Notes: generated by a model not told the origin, from the sequence alone. A stretch of 64,000 bases of DNA from Prochilodus magdalenae (GCA_024036415.1 JAMWET010001661.1:1364001-1428000); one strand, 5' to 3'. Counted from the stretch's first letter, positions 1-11,074 are shown. Numbers and translations are program-made.

Positions 1-85
1 ATCTGTTTTTCTGCATACTGTGTTACCGTCCAGTCAACTGTTTTCAATGGTCAGGACCCTCACAGGACCACCAAATAGCACATAT
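1..85. repeat. Foldback-type dispersed repeat, arm fragment cut by window edge
   Basis: The sequence carries the arm motif that recurs at 11.98-12.30, 31.85 and 62.4 kb: a 'tttctgcatactgtgtta' start, then 'caatggtcaggaccct' and 'caggaccaccaaatagcaca'. It is in the left-arm orientation. The fragment is diverged and its 5' part is off the window. No protein is encoded. The family is recognised by mutual similarity inside this window and by memory of a fish repeat; I cannot name its superfamily. Confidence 0.7.
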
Positions 86-1721
86 TGTATACAGTATATA
101 TATTATATACTCTAGAACAGTGCACCACCACTCCAGAGTCTGCTAAATATTCCTGAAAGTCCTTAACAGTTACATGTGGGGCCTTTCTACCAAGCCTACA
201 ATCGGTCTTGGTTGGTCTTTTAAAGTTGATCTCTACTGTTCCTGTTAACTGCCATTTCTTAATCTCATTGCAAATGAAGGAAATCACTACCTGGAAAAAC
301 TTTGCTAGCCTCTTTTAGGTTCTCCTGCTTTGTGGGCATCAGTTATTTTGAAGTTCATGGCGTTGGGCAGCTCTCTAACGAAGCCCTGCGGATTGTTGGG
401 ATGAGGTTTGAACAATCAGAGTATTTTAAAACTTAGAAATTTGCATCCCCAGATCTTTCCTAACGATGACCAAGACCTAACAAAGCTAATCGAGGTCTGA
501 GATCTCAGAAAAGATTTTCCACTCTAAACTCTTGCTTTAAATGTTAAAACAAATGTTTCATCTTTAACATTGTGCTCTTTGAAGATCAGGCCATCTTTTA
601 CTAATTTAACTATTCACAGCACCAGGAACTTTGACCCAATATGTGACCTCGATTGTGACATCATACCAACCAGGTTGATCAGATAACAGAAATGAATGTA
701 ATTTGCTGCTCCTTCTTTTGTCAGCCAAAGTCTTTGCAGGATATTATATGGGTTAACTCCAAAAGTCCAAGTGGAAAGGTGACACTGAACAGCTCAATTG
801 CATTAAATGAAACATAAACAGATCACTTTCGTTTTCTTAGGTGGAATACTGAATGCATGGTTATTGTATTAGAATTATAATTGAATTATTAATGAATGAA
901 CCAGAGTGAAAGGAATTTGAAGGAAAAACAACACCATTTCCCATATGGATTTCTTCACTCTAATACAATCCATGACTTTCGGGATCAGCATAAACACCGA
1001 ATCCACATTCCACTGCGAAACAGTCTCTCATTACTCCGTATTTCTCAACATCCGGCCTCAGCACACAAACAGCGCGGTGATCACTCAGCCAGACCACAGT
1101 GAAAATAAAATGCACTGCTGAACTCTTTTTGAGCGCACTTTATCCAAAGGCATTCCGGGGAGTCGGAGGAAAGTGCGTTTTCTCTAGCTTTGGGGTTTTT
1201 GCTGAGAACACTTTGTGCAAAGTTGGAGCATGTCTGGGAAAAATGAGCCTTTTCAAAGCAACCCTAATGACAGTTTTATTTTCTTTCATAGCATGTGGGA
1301 GAGTCCACTGGAATAGAAAGCTGAGTTGATATTGGAATGGTAAAGCAGTAGTTCGGCCAAAATACAAATGTCCAAAGGTTCCCCTGAAATGCTGCTGATC
1401 AATCAACACGTTCGAGGCCTAAAGTCTGCTTCTGTAGTTTTAGCTTTGGTGCTACAGGGCTGACGTAGCCAACAGGTAATGGAAGCTTATTCTTCACCTT
1501 TAGCTTTAATTATCAGACACTAATCTCTGATAAACTTACTGTTACTCTTAAAGATGCTGTTATCTGTAAACATGGACATTAGTAGCATTGTTCTCCTACA
1601 GCTTGCTCTATCAGGTTTGTCAACATTTTAAATTACAAGAATTTAATTACAGAAAAACGTTCAGTTTGGAGAACAGAACAGACCTGACCATCTTTGTTTT
1701 TTGAAAGGGTGCACTTTTCCA
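86..1721. other. Unique non-coding DNA, nothing recognised
   Basis: About 1.6 kb of AT-rich, CpG-poor sequence. Open frames on both strands at 1.10-1.41 kb overlap one another and resemble no family I know. I see no convincing exon, RNA gene or repeat. Confidence 0.5.
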
Positions 1722-1893
1722 CTGGGACTTGACTTGTCCTCGCACCCCAGAGACTTAATGCAGGGTCACATCTAAAACACTCCACTCAGGGTCGCATCCC
1801 AGAAACTTGGCTCGGACCCATATCCCAGAGCTCGACTCAAATCTCAAAGACCTGACTCACACCTCAGAGACTTGAGACTAAACTCAGACTCCA
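1722..1893. repeat. Degenerate minisatellite, unit about 27 bp
   Basis: Five or six diverged units follow the pattern 'cagagacttgactcaggtcacatc' in variable form: 'cagagacttaatgcagggtc', 'cagaaacttggctcggaccc', 'cagagctcgactcaaatctc', 'caaagacctgactcacacct', 'cagagacttgagactaaact'. Unit length varies by several bases, so the array is old. This GACTTGACTC style of tandem repeat is common in fish genomes. It encodes nothing. Confidence 0.65.
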
Positions 1894-2447
1894 TACATGA
1901 TAATTATATTAGCCTTGTAGCTCCAATACTAAATTAAAGAACTGGAACTACTTTTGAGTTAAGAGTGGGTGTAAATGTGATATTTTTAAGCAAGATTTTG
2001 AGCTATAATTTGGAATAAACACCAGATTCCACCACATCTAGGCTATTTTTCCATGGAAAAAACAATGGAATCTCAACATCTAATGCAAGACAGTGAAACC
2101 CAAAATTGCAGGCAAGCCGCTGCAATGCTGCATTTGAAAGTCTAATTGGAAGCAGGAGAAAAGGAAAATCCATGTGCGGCCATGTGAGCGTTAGCGAGTG
2201 TTAGCTGTGAGCTGTGTGAAGGCAGTATTGACACAGGAGGAAGCTGTGTGGAATTCCCTCAGAAGATTATGCAGCATAAGCCTGCGTGGCTCGGACTCCG
2301 CATGTTCGGCAGTGTGGAACTCGATGGTGGAGAAAGAGCGAAGAGTGATATTGAACAGGACTTTTTAACAGATTGTCTTTTTTCCCCTCATTGATCTCCA
2401 GTCAAGCTGCCAAGGAGCGCAGAGCTGTATATTCAACACCTTATTTC
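1894..2447. other. Unique non-coding DNA
   Basis: No repeat or coding signal recognised. The stretch at about 2.16-2.40 kb is richer in CpG than its surroundings and might be a conserved element, but nothing in it identifies a function. Confidence 0.4.
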
Positions 2448-3583
2448 TGAAGGAGAGAGAGAGAGAGCGAGAGAGATAGAAAGAGAGAGAGAGAGAAGGA
2501 ATGACAAAGAGAGAGAGAGGTAAAGAGCTAGGAGAGAGGAGAAAGAGAATGGAGGGAGGAGATAATGAGGAAGCAGGAAAGAGATAGTAAAGAGCAGAGA
2601 GAGGGAAAGACAGAAAGAAGGGAGTAGAGAAAGACAGAAGAGAGCAGATAGAAAAGAGAAAGAAGGTAAGAGAGAGAAAATAAAAAAGAGAAAGAGAAGA
2701 GACAGAGAGAGACAGAGAGAAAGAGAGTCAGAGAGAGAGAGAGAGAGAGAACAACAGAGAGAGGGGAAGAATAAAGAAGGGGAACTAGGAGAAAGGAGAA
2801 AGAAAAGGAGGGAAGAGATAAGAAGTAAGGAAAAGAGTAGAGAGAAGAAACTGTATAGAGATGGTAAAGAGCAGAGAGAGAAATACAAAAAAGGAGGGAG
2901 TAAGAGAGAAAAAGAGAAGAGAGGAGATAGGAAAGAAAAAGAAGGTAAGAGAGAGAAAGGGGTAGATAGATATGGAGGTCAGGAGAAATAAAGATGGAAG
3001 GAGAAGAAAGAGGAGGGAGGAAGGGGATAGAAACAGGTGGTAGGAGAGGAAGAGAGCAAAGAGAGAATGTGGAGAGGAGATAGATAAGAGAGAGAGCAAA
3101 TAAGGAAGAGAGAGGCGAGTGAAAGGAGAGAGATAGACAATAGGGAGGAGAAGGAGAAAAACAGAGGAAGGAGTAGAAATATTAGGGAAGAGAGAGGTAA
3201 GAGAACAAAGGGAAGAGAGAGAGGAAGTATAGAACAAAGAGAAGAGAGAGATAAACTGGACGTATGAGAAAGAGAGGTATAATGAGGTAGAGAGGGAGAT
3301 AGAGGTATAAGAGAGGAAGAAACAGGGAGAGAAAAGACAGAGAGAGAGGGTAGAGAAGAAGGGAAGAAGGAAAGTGAGAGAGGAGAGAAATAGACAGGAG
3401 CATAGAGATGGAGAGGGAGAGAGAAAGGAGGAGAAAGAAATAGATAGGAGGGAAAGAGAAAGAATTATAAAGCAAGGGGGAAGAGAGATGGAGAGACGGA
3501 TGAAGTAGTGATAGAGAAGAGAGGAGAGAGTAAAATAAGGGAGGAGAGAATAAAGAGGAAGGACTGGAAGGGAAAGCAGAGCA
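2448..3583. repeat. Long polypurine (GA-rich) low-complexity tract
   Basis: More than 1.1 kb in which the + strand is almost all A and G, built from GAGA, GGAA and AAAG words with scattered single T or C. It is not one clean microsatellite but a decayed purine-rich satellite. The long minus-strand open frames here, full of Ser and Leu, are translations of CTCT repeats and are not genes. Such tracts can form triplex (H-DNA) structures and are error-prone in assemblies. Confidence 0.9.
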
Positions 3584-3612
3584 GAAAGAAAGAAAGAAAG
3601 AAAGAAAGAAAA
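3584..3612. repeat. (AAAG)n microsatellite
   Basis: About seven clean AAAG units at the end of the polypurine tract. Confidence 0.95.
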
Positions 3613-3705
3613 GAGAGAGACTGTGCTGCTGAGTGGACCTGGTGTTCAGCCTTGTTGGTTGGAGTGAGCTGTCAAGACAGCGATGTCCCCTGGGTGGACT
3701 TAAAA

Positions 3706-3748
3706 GAATGCTCTCTCTTTCTTTCTCTTTCTCTCTCTCTCTCTCTCT
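3706..3748. repeat. (TC)n microsatellite with TTTC interruptions
   Basis: A pyrimidine-rich tract on the same strand that is purine-rich just upstream (2.45-3.61 kb). The two tracts could pair as an imperfect inverted repeat across about 90 bp of unique sequence. Confidence 0.9.
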
Positions 3749-4416
3749 GTGTCAGAAGTTAAAGGGGAGACAACCCAAAACCCTTTCACTGTGTTTTCAT
3801 ACAGTTTACTACATTGCAAATACTTCTACAGTTTAGTGTGTGACCCGATGCCACTCACACTCACCCTGGATCGCATTAGTAGATCAGTGATGCTGCATGA
3901 ACGCTGCTGAATCCCCGCAGCTATGGGACTCCAGTGTAGAGTCTGAAAGCAGTCTGTATGTGAGGTTGTATAGTGTCTAGATAGTGTTAGTAAATATATA
4001 GATCCTATCCTAATATCTGATTGGCTGAGCTGAGCTTAAAGCTGCTGTAAAATACACAGCATAAGCACACTGACTTCCTCACAACTCCTGAACTCTTACT
4101 GATCCTGCCACAAACAGTCCTCATGCTGTTAACTGAATAAGCTTGAACTCTAATGCTGCTCACATAAACAATCCACTGAGTGCACTGATGAAGTAGGAAC
4201 CCAGTTTTAACTGTGTCTGTGTTTTTGTCTGAAGTAACCTCAAACCTAGACTGAATCTCAAACACATCTGTACCTCCTAAATAGTGTGCTTTTGAAATTC
4301 TAGCTTCTGCAGACAAACAATGCACTACTCTAGGCTGCTGGGCTGCAGGAGCCAGTATTTAAATTCTTACGTAGTACTAGATTCAGTACTAGATTCAGCC
4401 ACTAGATTCCAATATA
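3749..4416. other. Unique non-coding DNA
   Basis: No recognised gene, RNA or repeat. A 106-codon minus-strand open frame at 4005-4325 has no recognisable domain and no splice context, and is probably chance. Confidence 0.45.
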
Positions 4417-4579
4417 GTGGCCAGTTAGTCGAAACACAATTGAGGTGATACTATTAAAGTAGTCATTTAGAGGAACTACAAGATAGATGTTTCCATTAAA
4501 GTGGACAGTTACGGGAAGCACAAGGTTGATGTTTCTAATAAAGTGGCCAGTAAGAGTATATGGTGATACTAATTAATTA
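4417..4579. repeat. 42-bp minisatellite, left block
   Basis: Units begin at 4417, 4459, 4501 and 4543, exactly 42 bp apart. Each starts 'gtggccagt' (or a close variant) and ends 'gtttctaataaa' or similar. The last unit decays into AT-rich sequence before the 140-bp module. The joint 'gtttctaataaagtggccag' resembles the terminal sequence of a vertebrate Tc1-type transposon, whose outer end reads CACTTTATTAG on the other strand. Confidence 0.88.
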
Positions 4580-4590
4580 GTTTTTATTTT

Positions 4591-4730
4591 TCTGGAAACC
4601 TCGTTGCTGATCTTCCTATAGTATGCAAAACAGTGTGCCTCTGTGCCAATACTGGGTCAGCAGTGGCCATTGCAGTGCAGGAAATGAAAAGCATACATCC
4701 ACCTTTAGCCCTGATCTCCACCACCATGCC
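4591..4730. repeat. 140-bp module inside the 42-bp minisatellite
   Basis: A non-repetitive 140-bp block between the two halves of the 42-bp array. It has a second copy of the same length at 59567-59706, about 89% identical by eye (about 15 differences). The core 'gtgccaatactgggtcagca' is identical in both. No coding capacity is evident. Confidence 0.85.
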
Positions 4731-4947
4731 AGTTAGTGAAAGGACAAGATAGGTGTTTGTAATGAAGTAGCCAGTGAGGGTAAACACAAGGGAGGCGTTT
4801 CTAATTAAGTGGCCAATAAGTAAAAGCACAAGGCAGGAGTTTCTGAAAAAGTGGGCAGTGAGTTGACGCTCAAGCCAGGTGATTCTAATAAAGTGGCCAG
4901 TTGGTGGTAGAACAAGCGAGGTGTTTCTGATAGAGTGAACAACATGC
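4731..4947. repeat. 42-bp minisatellite, right block
   Basis: The array resumes directly after the 140-bp module. Units start at 4767, 4809, 4851, 4893 and 4935, again exactly 42 bp apart, with a shortened unit before 4767. The consensus contains 'cacaaggtaggtgtttct' followed by 'aataaagtggccagtgag'. The short open frames here are not genes. Confidence 0.88.
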
Positions 4948-7138
4948 AGTAGCTAATTCATTAGCTGTAGTGGAGTGAGTCAGGCGGAGCGCATATGCTA
5001 CTGGACAGTTAAGATCCTGTTAGCATGCGCTCTCAGTAGTACACTTGTTGTCTGTGTCCAGGCTTTTTTCAGCAAGACTGATGCCTTTTTTCACCAGGAA
5101 ATGGAAACTCCAGAGCCGAATGAGCAGCCAGATCAATTTTGGACCACCTTTCGAGCTTCAGGTGGGGTCTACCTGTCACCTCCATGCTCTCTTGCTTCTC
5201 TCTCAGCCTCCCGGAGCATCTGGCCTTTTCTCCATGGGGATCCTGGCACCAGTCCATTCGGCCTCTCCAGGATTGCCACGGCCTCTGCCACACTATCAAT
5301 TTATATCATATTAACTTTTCCCAAGCAGCACCAGGTGCTCGATTAGGACACAGGCTGTGGGCCAACACCAAGGCAGAGCCATTCAATAAATCATTCTCCA
5401 TTAGGGGCCTGCTAGGTTCTTCTCCCTGTAACGCTCTGCTCAACACCTTCCTGCTGATTGAGGAATGCTACAGATCCACTTTATACAAAGGAAATGAAAA
5501 TGGAACAAAGTTTCCACTCTAAACTCGGTCAGCTCTAAAGTTCTATTCCGACTGACGTCTTTGGGCTCCACCCACAAATTTGAGTTATGATAGTTATACT
5601 GTATGTTTTTGTTCTAAAAGATTGGGTGTAGTTTGTTTCTCAGATAAGCATTAGCATGATGGCTAATTCACCTAGTTTTGATTAGCTCCAACACAGTTCA
5701 GTAGCAGAGCATTTAATTTACTTATTACATCTTACTCAGGTGGGACTGGGGAGGTAGGTAGCCTCAAAGGTATGTCTTCTGTCGTAATTCAGTAATTACA
5801 TTTTATTGTTTGGTTTTAAAACATTACTTATGAAAAGTTATAAATATGCACTGTTTGGCTGTGAAAACCTTATTTAAGGCACACAGTTGCTCCCTAAATA
5901 AGTTACATTTATATTGTACCTTATATTGAAGCTGCAGTGCAAGATTATTCATAGAGAGAGATTTTAGGTGCATTATCCTGATCCTAGAGATTTACCACCC
6001 AGGAGAGTTCAGATCCAACACACCTGCTGCTAACATTCAGATGGCCCGAAGGCCTTGTTCACATGTGTTAAATTAGGGTTGAAGCTTAACTCTGCAGTGT
6101 GGTAGATCAGACCAGGATTTGTTTGGGGGAAGGTTGAAGCATGTAAATCCATTTTAGTAGACTCCAAAAATGAGATTATGTGCATAATAGGTCCCCTTTA
6201 AATGGCAACATAAATGCATTAGGTTAAGATGGATTGTTGCCAGCCTTCAGTAAAGACTGTCCAGTTTGTCCAATGACCCACTGAACCTAAATCTATGCTA
6301 AGTAGGTTGGAAGCAACGTTCCTCTGAATAACTTTTGCCACTAAAGTGCTATATGACTTTATGTAACATTGTGCTCTCTAGATGTAGTGCTAAGCAGTGC
6401 TAAGCTTGGGTACCTTGGGCTTGTCTTGACCATGCAGCTTTAACAACCCTGTTTTCCCACTGGCCTCTTTGTGTTTAAAATGTAGAACTCCACACAGGGA
6501 AAGCTAACCACCAAGTGTGAGATAACCTAGTACATATGACTGAGCTAGCAAAGAACATTCATTCGCTCGATCAAAAAGCCACATCAATAGTCCCTGATTT
6601 AGGTAGATTTAGTATTAAAGTATATGTTTGGTGATGTATATGACTAAAATCCAATACACTATTTGTCAATACAGTGAATATCTTCTCACGGCCTGCTAAC
6701 TTTCCTTTTTATGTGTGTGCTGGAAAAAAACTCAGCACTGCCTTTGTAAATAGGACATGGTTTGGACTGAACATCACACCACTGATTTAGCTAATGAGTG
6801 ACTGGGGGTGTTTATGCTCGTGCACAGGTAGGAGCTAGGTTCTGAGCTCCTCGTGCAGGGTCAAGAAGGAGAGATTGCTGAAAAGCAACCATCTGAAACC
6901 AAAGAACAAATATTTTGAAAGAAGCTATGGGGTAAAGTGCAGTGAGTCATTCAGCAGCCCTAGATGCAGAATCATCCTTCATATCCACCAGTGTCCTTTT
7001 TTATGTTCATATTGTACATAAATATTGTACATATTCCACTGGTAATTACTTGTCAAAGCTTTTATTAGTTTCTGTTAGCATGTTAGCGTTTGTGTGGTAA
7101 TCTTGACTTAGATTAGATTCATGACTTTGGTATAGGCC
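4948..7138. other. Unique non-coding DNA with one conserved-looking block
   Basis: No gene recognised. At about 5.12-5.54 kb several frames on both strands lack stops and GC is higher than around it, but no frame resembles a known protein. This could be a conserved non-coding element or an unrecognised exon. The rest is AT-rich filler. Confidence 0.4.
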
Positions 7139-7154
7139 AAAAAAAAAAAAAAAC
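7139..7154. repeat. Poly(A) run
   Basis: 16 A in a row. No retroelement body is recognisable upstream. Confidence 0.95.
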
Positions 7155-7387
7155 TATAAAAGTAATTGTATTTCAGACCTTTTTTATATTTTCATTCGTG
7201 AAGCAGAAAGACTGTTATGGCAGCCGGTGCACCATTTAGAGTGAAACGGGGAAGTTTGAACAAGAAGCCGGACAAAAGCTGAGGTGCAAGTGTGGAAGTA
7301 TTGCACCATTATTTAAGGTGAAACAGCAAAATTTAAACAAGAAGCTGAGGTGCCACAATGTACCTGCTATTTAATATGGGAAAATGC

Positions 7388-7405
7388 AAAAAAAAAAAAA
7401 AAAAA
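7388..7405. repeat. Poly(A) run
   Basis: About 18 A in a row. The flanks of this run and the earlier one share similar text ('gaagccggac' / 'agctgaggtgc' near 7.27-7.35 kb), so this may be a small local duplication. Confidence 0.9.
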
Positions 7406-8159
7406 CTGACCTCAGCCCCATAAAGAGTTCAAATGCATTAATAGAAAAAAGGAGGTTGTCCAGCAACACATTGACAGAGGTCATTTCTGGAAACAGGAGG
7501 ATCTAATAGGAGCCAATAGATTTTGTCCATGAAGATTTTAGTGAGTCTGCATATGTAGATACAGAGCCTGTGTAACACACTTTTCCACACTTTGTTGTAT
7601 TTAGCTCTGCTACAGTATATTGCTGCAGCAAGCTAGGGTTGCTGGACTAGATAGGCTGGACTGGATAGGTTAAATTGACTCTCAGGAGTTCTTTGGAGAG
7701 GTGGGGGCAGAGGAGCACTCACCTTGAGTGTAGTGTATCTCAGGCTTAACCAGACTCAACAGCAACACTTCTGTTTGGAGTTGAAGGCATTCCACCTGTC
7801 ACTGGCTTCTTTCAGGTAACCACTCTCTTTAATGAAGCATACGGACGCACTGCTGATTCTACGAGAGTTCTTCAGAAGTCATTAAACCAAACCACCGCGC
7901 ACAAAAAGCCGGGTATGCAAGCCAGTGGATTAATAAAATAAAACAGGCCGCAGCAACTTCACACAGTCAGTGAAAAGAAGGCATTTGGTGACTAAAATGA
8001 GATTTCCAGTTCTGCCTAATAAACCTAAAATAAACACGTTTCTTCATTAAACCTTTAAACCCAATAAATCTTTAAGCCTATTATAACATGTGTAAACATG
8101 TGTGCCATAATTCATTTTCGCATGACCATATTCCAAATTTGCTTATGGTGTCTGTAAGA
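7406..8159. other. Unique non-coding DNA
   Basis: No gene or repeat recognised. The block at 7.73-7.97 kb is less AT-rich, contains several CpGs, and reads like a possible conserved non-coding element. Confidence 0.4.
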
Positions 8160-8270
8160 TTGACATATGCAAAGGAGCTCCGTTCTGGTTTGTTGCCTTG
8201 TATTAAGGATCTTTCAAAAAGCTGGTACACCCCCTGGGAGCTAAACTACTGTAGGCTCAGCGTGTGAATA
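8160..8270. repeat. Unclassified dispersed repeat ('atatgcaaatgagctc' family)
   Basis: It carries 'catatgcaaaggagctccg' and, further on, 'gagctaaactactgtaggct'. The same ordered words recur at 26.05-26.15 kb, and partial copies at 39.84 and 53.50 kb. It sits directly upstream of a Tc1-type element. The superfamily is unknown to me. Confidence 0.5.
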
Positions 8271-8275
8271 TAGAC

Positions 8276-9066
8276 TATATGGACAAAAATATTGGGACAC
8301 CTTAAGTTCTCAATAACTGCAGAGTTCCATGATATGCTAAATGGCATAGGTTTCCATGGCCAAACAGCTGCATGCAAGCTTTGCATCACCAAACACAATG
8401 CCAAGTGCTGAGCTTAGTGCTGTAAACCACCACTGGACCCCAGAGAAGTGGAAACATGTTCTGTGGAGTGACAAACCATGTTTTTTATCTGGCTGTTGGA
8501 TGACTCTAGGTTTGGCAAAAGGAGAATGTGGAGAACGTTACCTGACTACCTGCATTGCGTCGACTGTAAAGTTTGTTGAAGGACAGATAATGCTATAGGG
8601 TTGTTAGGTTTCAGGGGTTAGGTTTAGTACCGGAACATTCTAATGTTTCATCATACCAAGACATTTTGGACAATCGTATGCTTCCAACCTTATGGTAACA
8701 GTTTGGGGAAGAACTTTTTCTGTTCCAGCATGACTGTGCAAGGTCCACAAAAACATGGTTGGGTGAGCTTGGTGTGGAAGAACTTGACTGGCCTGTACAG
8801 AGCACTGACCTCAACCCCATCAAACACCATTGGGATTAAGTAGAATGGAAGCCTTCCCTGTGTCTCACCTCACAAATGCTCTTCTGGATGAATGGGCCAA
8901 AAATTGCCACAGAGACTCTACACTCCAAAACCTTAGAGGAATCCTTCCCAGAAGACTGGAAGCAGTTATAGCTGCAAAGGAAGACTCCCTATTCATGCCA
9001 ATGAATTTAGAATGAGATGTCATAAAAGCTCTTGTAGGTACAAAGTGTCCCAATACATTTGTCCAA
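8276..9066 (+). mobile_element. Tc1/mariner-type transposon, complete ends, dead
   Basis: Bounded by terminal inverted repeats: 'tatatggacaaaaatattgg' at 8276 and, on the opposite strand, 'ttggacaaatgtattgggac' ending at 9066. The inside encodes fragments of a DD34E transposase in several frames. At about 790 bp it is much shorter than an autonomous Tc1 (about 1.6 kb), so roughly half is missing. The N-terminal DNA-binding region is largely absent and the rest is frameshifted. The C-terminus ('LPRRLEAVIAAKE') resembles the transposase tail encoded on the minus strand at 11.34-11.57 kb, so the two are related. Confidence 0.88.
8356..9012 (+). pseudogene. Tc1-type transposase remnant
   Basis: The first catalytic region is visible as 'EKWKHVLWSDK' (about 8440-8490). 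The DLNP block follows in another frame near 8807, and the C-terminal block with 'LPRRLEAVIAAKE' lies near 8945-8990. The position that is the catalytic Glu in the family (NPIE) is Lys here (codon 8822-8824), and a stop follows the next Trp-Asp. The reading frame is broken at least twice. It cannot make active transposase; the enzyme would have cut and pasted the element by its terminal repeats. Confidence 0.85.
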
Positions 9067-10600
9067 GTTAATATACTTCATTTGTCCAAGAATATATGTT
9101 AACATTATCTCTAAAGCCAGTGGCCATGGGCAAAATAAGATAAGACCTCTATGTTTTGGTGCATTAAGGGTACGTTTGAGATTCTGGGGACAGAATTTAA
9201 GTCCTTGTAACAAACATGACATATTGTTCTAGATTTGGGTTAAAACAGACATTTCTAATAACAATTTAACAAAAAGTAAAGTGTTTTTTTTAAGGATTAA
9301 ATGGGCTAAATGGCACCCCAATCATGGGATCACCTCTCTCACTGAGCTGCTTATGCCCTCAGTAAAGTCAAACTGTTCCTCTGGCCATAAATAAACTCAA
9401 CATGTTGAGGTCAGAGTGCACGGCCTATAAACCCGAAACACTGCAGGGTAAACAAATAACCCCAAGTGAAGCGTTTATAACCCTAAGCCGGAATTACAAC
9501 AACAAGACGGTTGAAGCAATACTGGATGCATTCATGAATGGCCCACATATGCGCCCATAAAAGGCATCAAAAGGCTTATTGTCCTGCCTGACATCGTCTG
9601 AGGCTTTTTATAGTCTCTCTCAGACGCCCCCAGACGGGCCTGACTTCCTGCGCCATTAGGAAGTGAAGCTATAAGATATAACACGGAGCGTTATATTATA
9701 TATTTTATCACTTCAGCCCTGCACGCTTGCCAGAAAATCGGATTGGAGCGCGTAATTGTACCTGACAACGCGGGATTGTTCATTTGAAAGTTCACTATTT
9801 CCTTTAATAGAATTCAGCTGCTGCTGTTTCCTGACGAATATGAAACCGAATGTTGTTCCTCCGGGAACTTTTCCAACTAAAACAGGCTGGCCTGTCAGTC
9901 TGGGGAAAAATGGAAATGGAAGGCGAGGCTAGCGTGGCTGGGAGAGGGCAACTGACATTTATTTCAACTCAGTGGAGATTTTTTTTTCTTTTTTCAGACT
10001 GTTATTCTACACTTTTAACTCTCCCATGCAGACTAAACACTGTGGAATGTGGGTGACATTCATTCCGAATGTTTCTGAGAATGAACTGCACACGTTTACA
10101 TTTCAAACAGGAGACAGACACAAAGCAGCAGCTCTGAGCTTAACCCTTACATCAGAACGCACTGATGCCTTGAAGCGGTTATGCTTTTAAAGATGCTTTA
10201 AAACTTAGAAATCCTTCAGTATAATTAAACAACATAACTTTTTCTGGTTAAGCTGCCACTCAACTTACAATAAGAAACAATTATGCAAAAATAGATGATA
10301 TATTTTTACATATATACACTTTTCATGTCCATAAACTTTTCACATAGTTCCCACGAAAGTAGACAAAGTCACTAAATGACTTCAGTGCGTATGCATTCCA
10401 AGAGTAATATTAGTCTACAACAGGCACTGTCCCGTATTTACTTTGAAGGCCTAACCTATCTTGGATGACAAAACACACATACACATACAATGTACTATTA
10501 ATATTATGATGCATCACAAATCCCACTACTGAACATTTAAAATCGTGTAGACCTTGTTTACATGTGTGGCTTAAGATATTTAAGCAGAATTACTTATTTA
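9067..10600. other. Unique non-coding DNA with a CpG-richer conserved-looking block
   Basis: No gene recognised. The block at about 9.33-9.83 kb has more CpG than the surrounding sequence, lacks recognisable repeats, and contains motifs such as 'gcattcatgaatggccc' and two TTTATAG-like words. It is a candidate enhancer or other conserved element. The frame at 9850-10056 is not recognised. Confidence 0.4.
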
Positions 10601-10660
10601 AAAGGGAATTCCACAGCTTTTTGAAAAAGTCTGCATTATTCAATGCTTGTAAACAGTCAG
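10601..10660. repeat. Unclassified dispersed repeat ('gaattccac' family)
   Basis: 'gggaattccacagctttttg' followed by 'aaaagtctgcattattcaat' matches the order of words at 25.29 and 25.46 kb ('gaattccactgatttctcaa', 'cttttctgcataattacat'). It is diverged and its limits are unclear; the AT-rich sequence up to 11.0 kb may belong to the same element. Confidence 0.45.
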
Positions 10661-11074
10661 CCTGAGTGGTATGATGCAAAACAGTGCAGAGAAAATTGCA
10701 TTATGGCTTTACAGTGATAGGAATCAGAGGTCATCCTGTCTGCAAGACAAATTGTTACAACATTTTATTTATGAACCAAAACCGCCAGTTAAGCAGTTTA
10801 TATGGAATGTTGATGATGGTAAAATAATGAAAACTATTGATACTGACTATAATGCAACTATTGATAACTACAATGCACAATGTCTGGCATATATATCCCT
10901 CCACTGTGAATGGCGGTCAAAATCTTCTCCAAACGATTGTAAAACTATTTCAGACAGCATACACTGTAAGAACAAAAAAGGTCACTTTCATTATTTTTAG
11001 TTAGGAAAAATAATTGTACAATATTTGGTTGCAAATATATTTTTAAGTAGCCCTGACTACAACCTCACTCCAGG
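10661..11074. other. Non-coding DNA with an unrecognised 109-codon frame
   Basis: A + strand frame at 10671-11000 (109 codons) has no recognisable domain, very AT-rich codons and no promoter or splice context. It may be chance or decayed repeat. I do not call it a gene. Confidence 0.35.

Noticed and set aside
2433..3475. Three long minus-strand open frames (97-151 codons) rich in Ser and Leu
   Set aside because: They are translations of the CTCT strand of the polypurine tract. Low complexity only.
4417..4947. CRISPR-like array with 42-bp period
   Set aside because: There is no alternation of constant repeat and variable spacer. The whole unit repeats.
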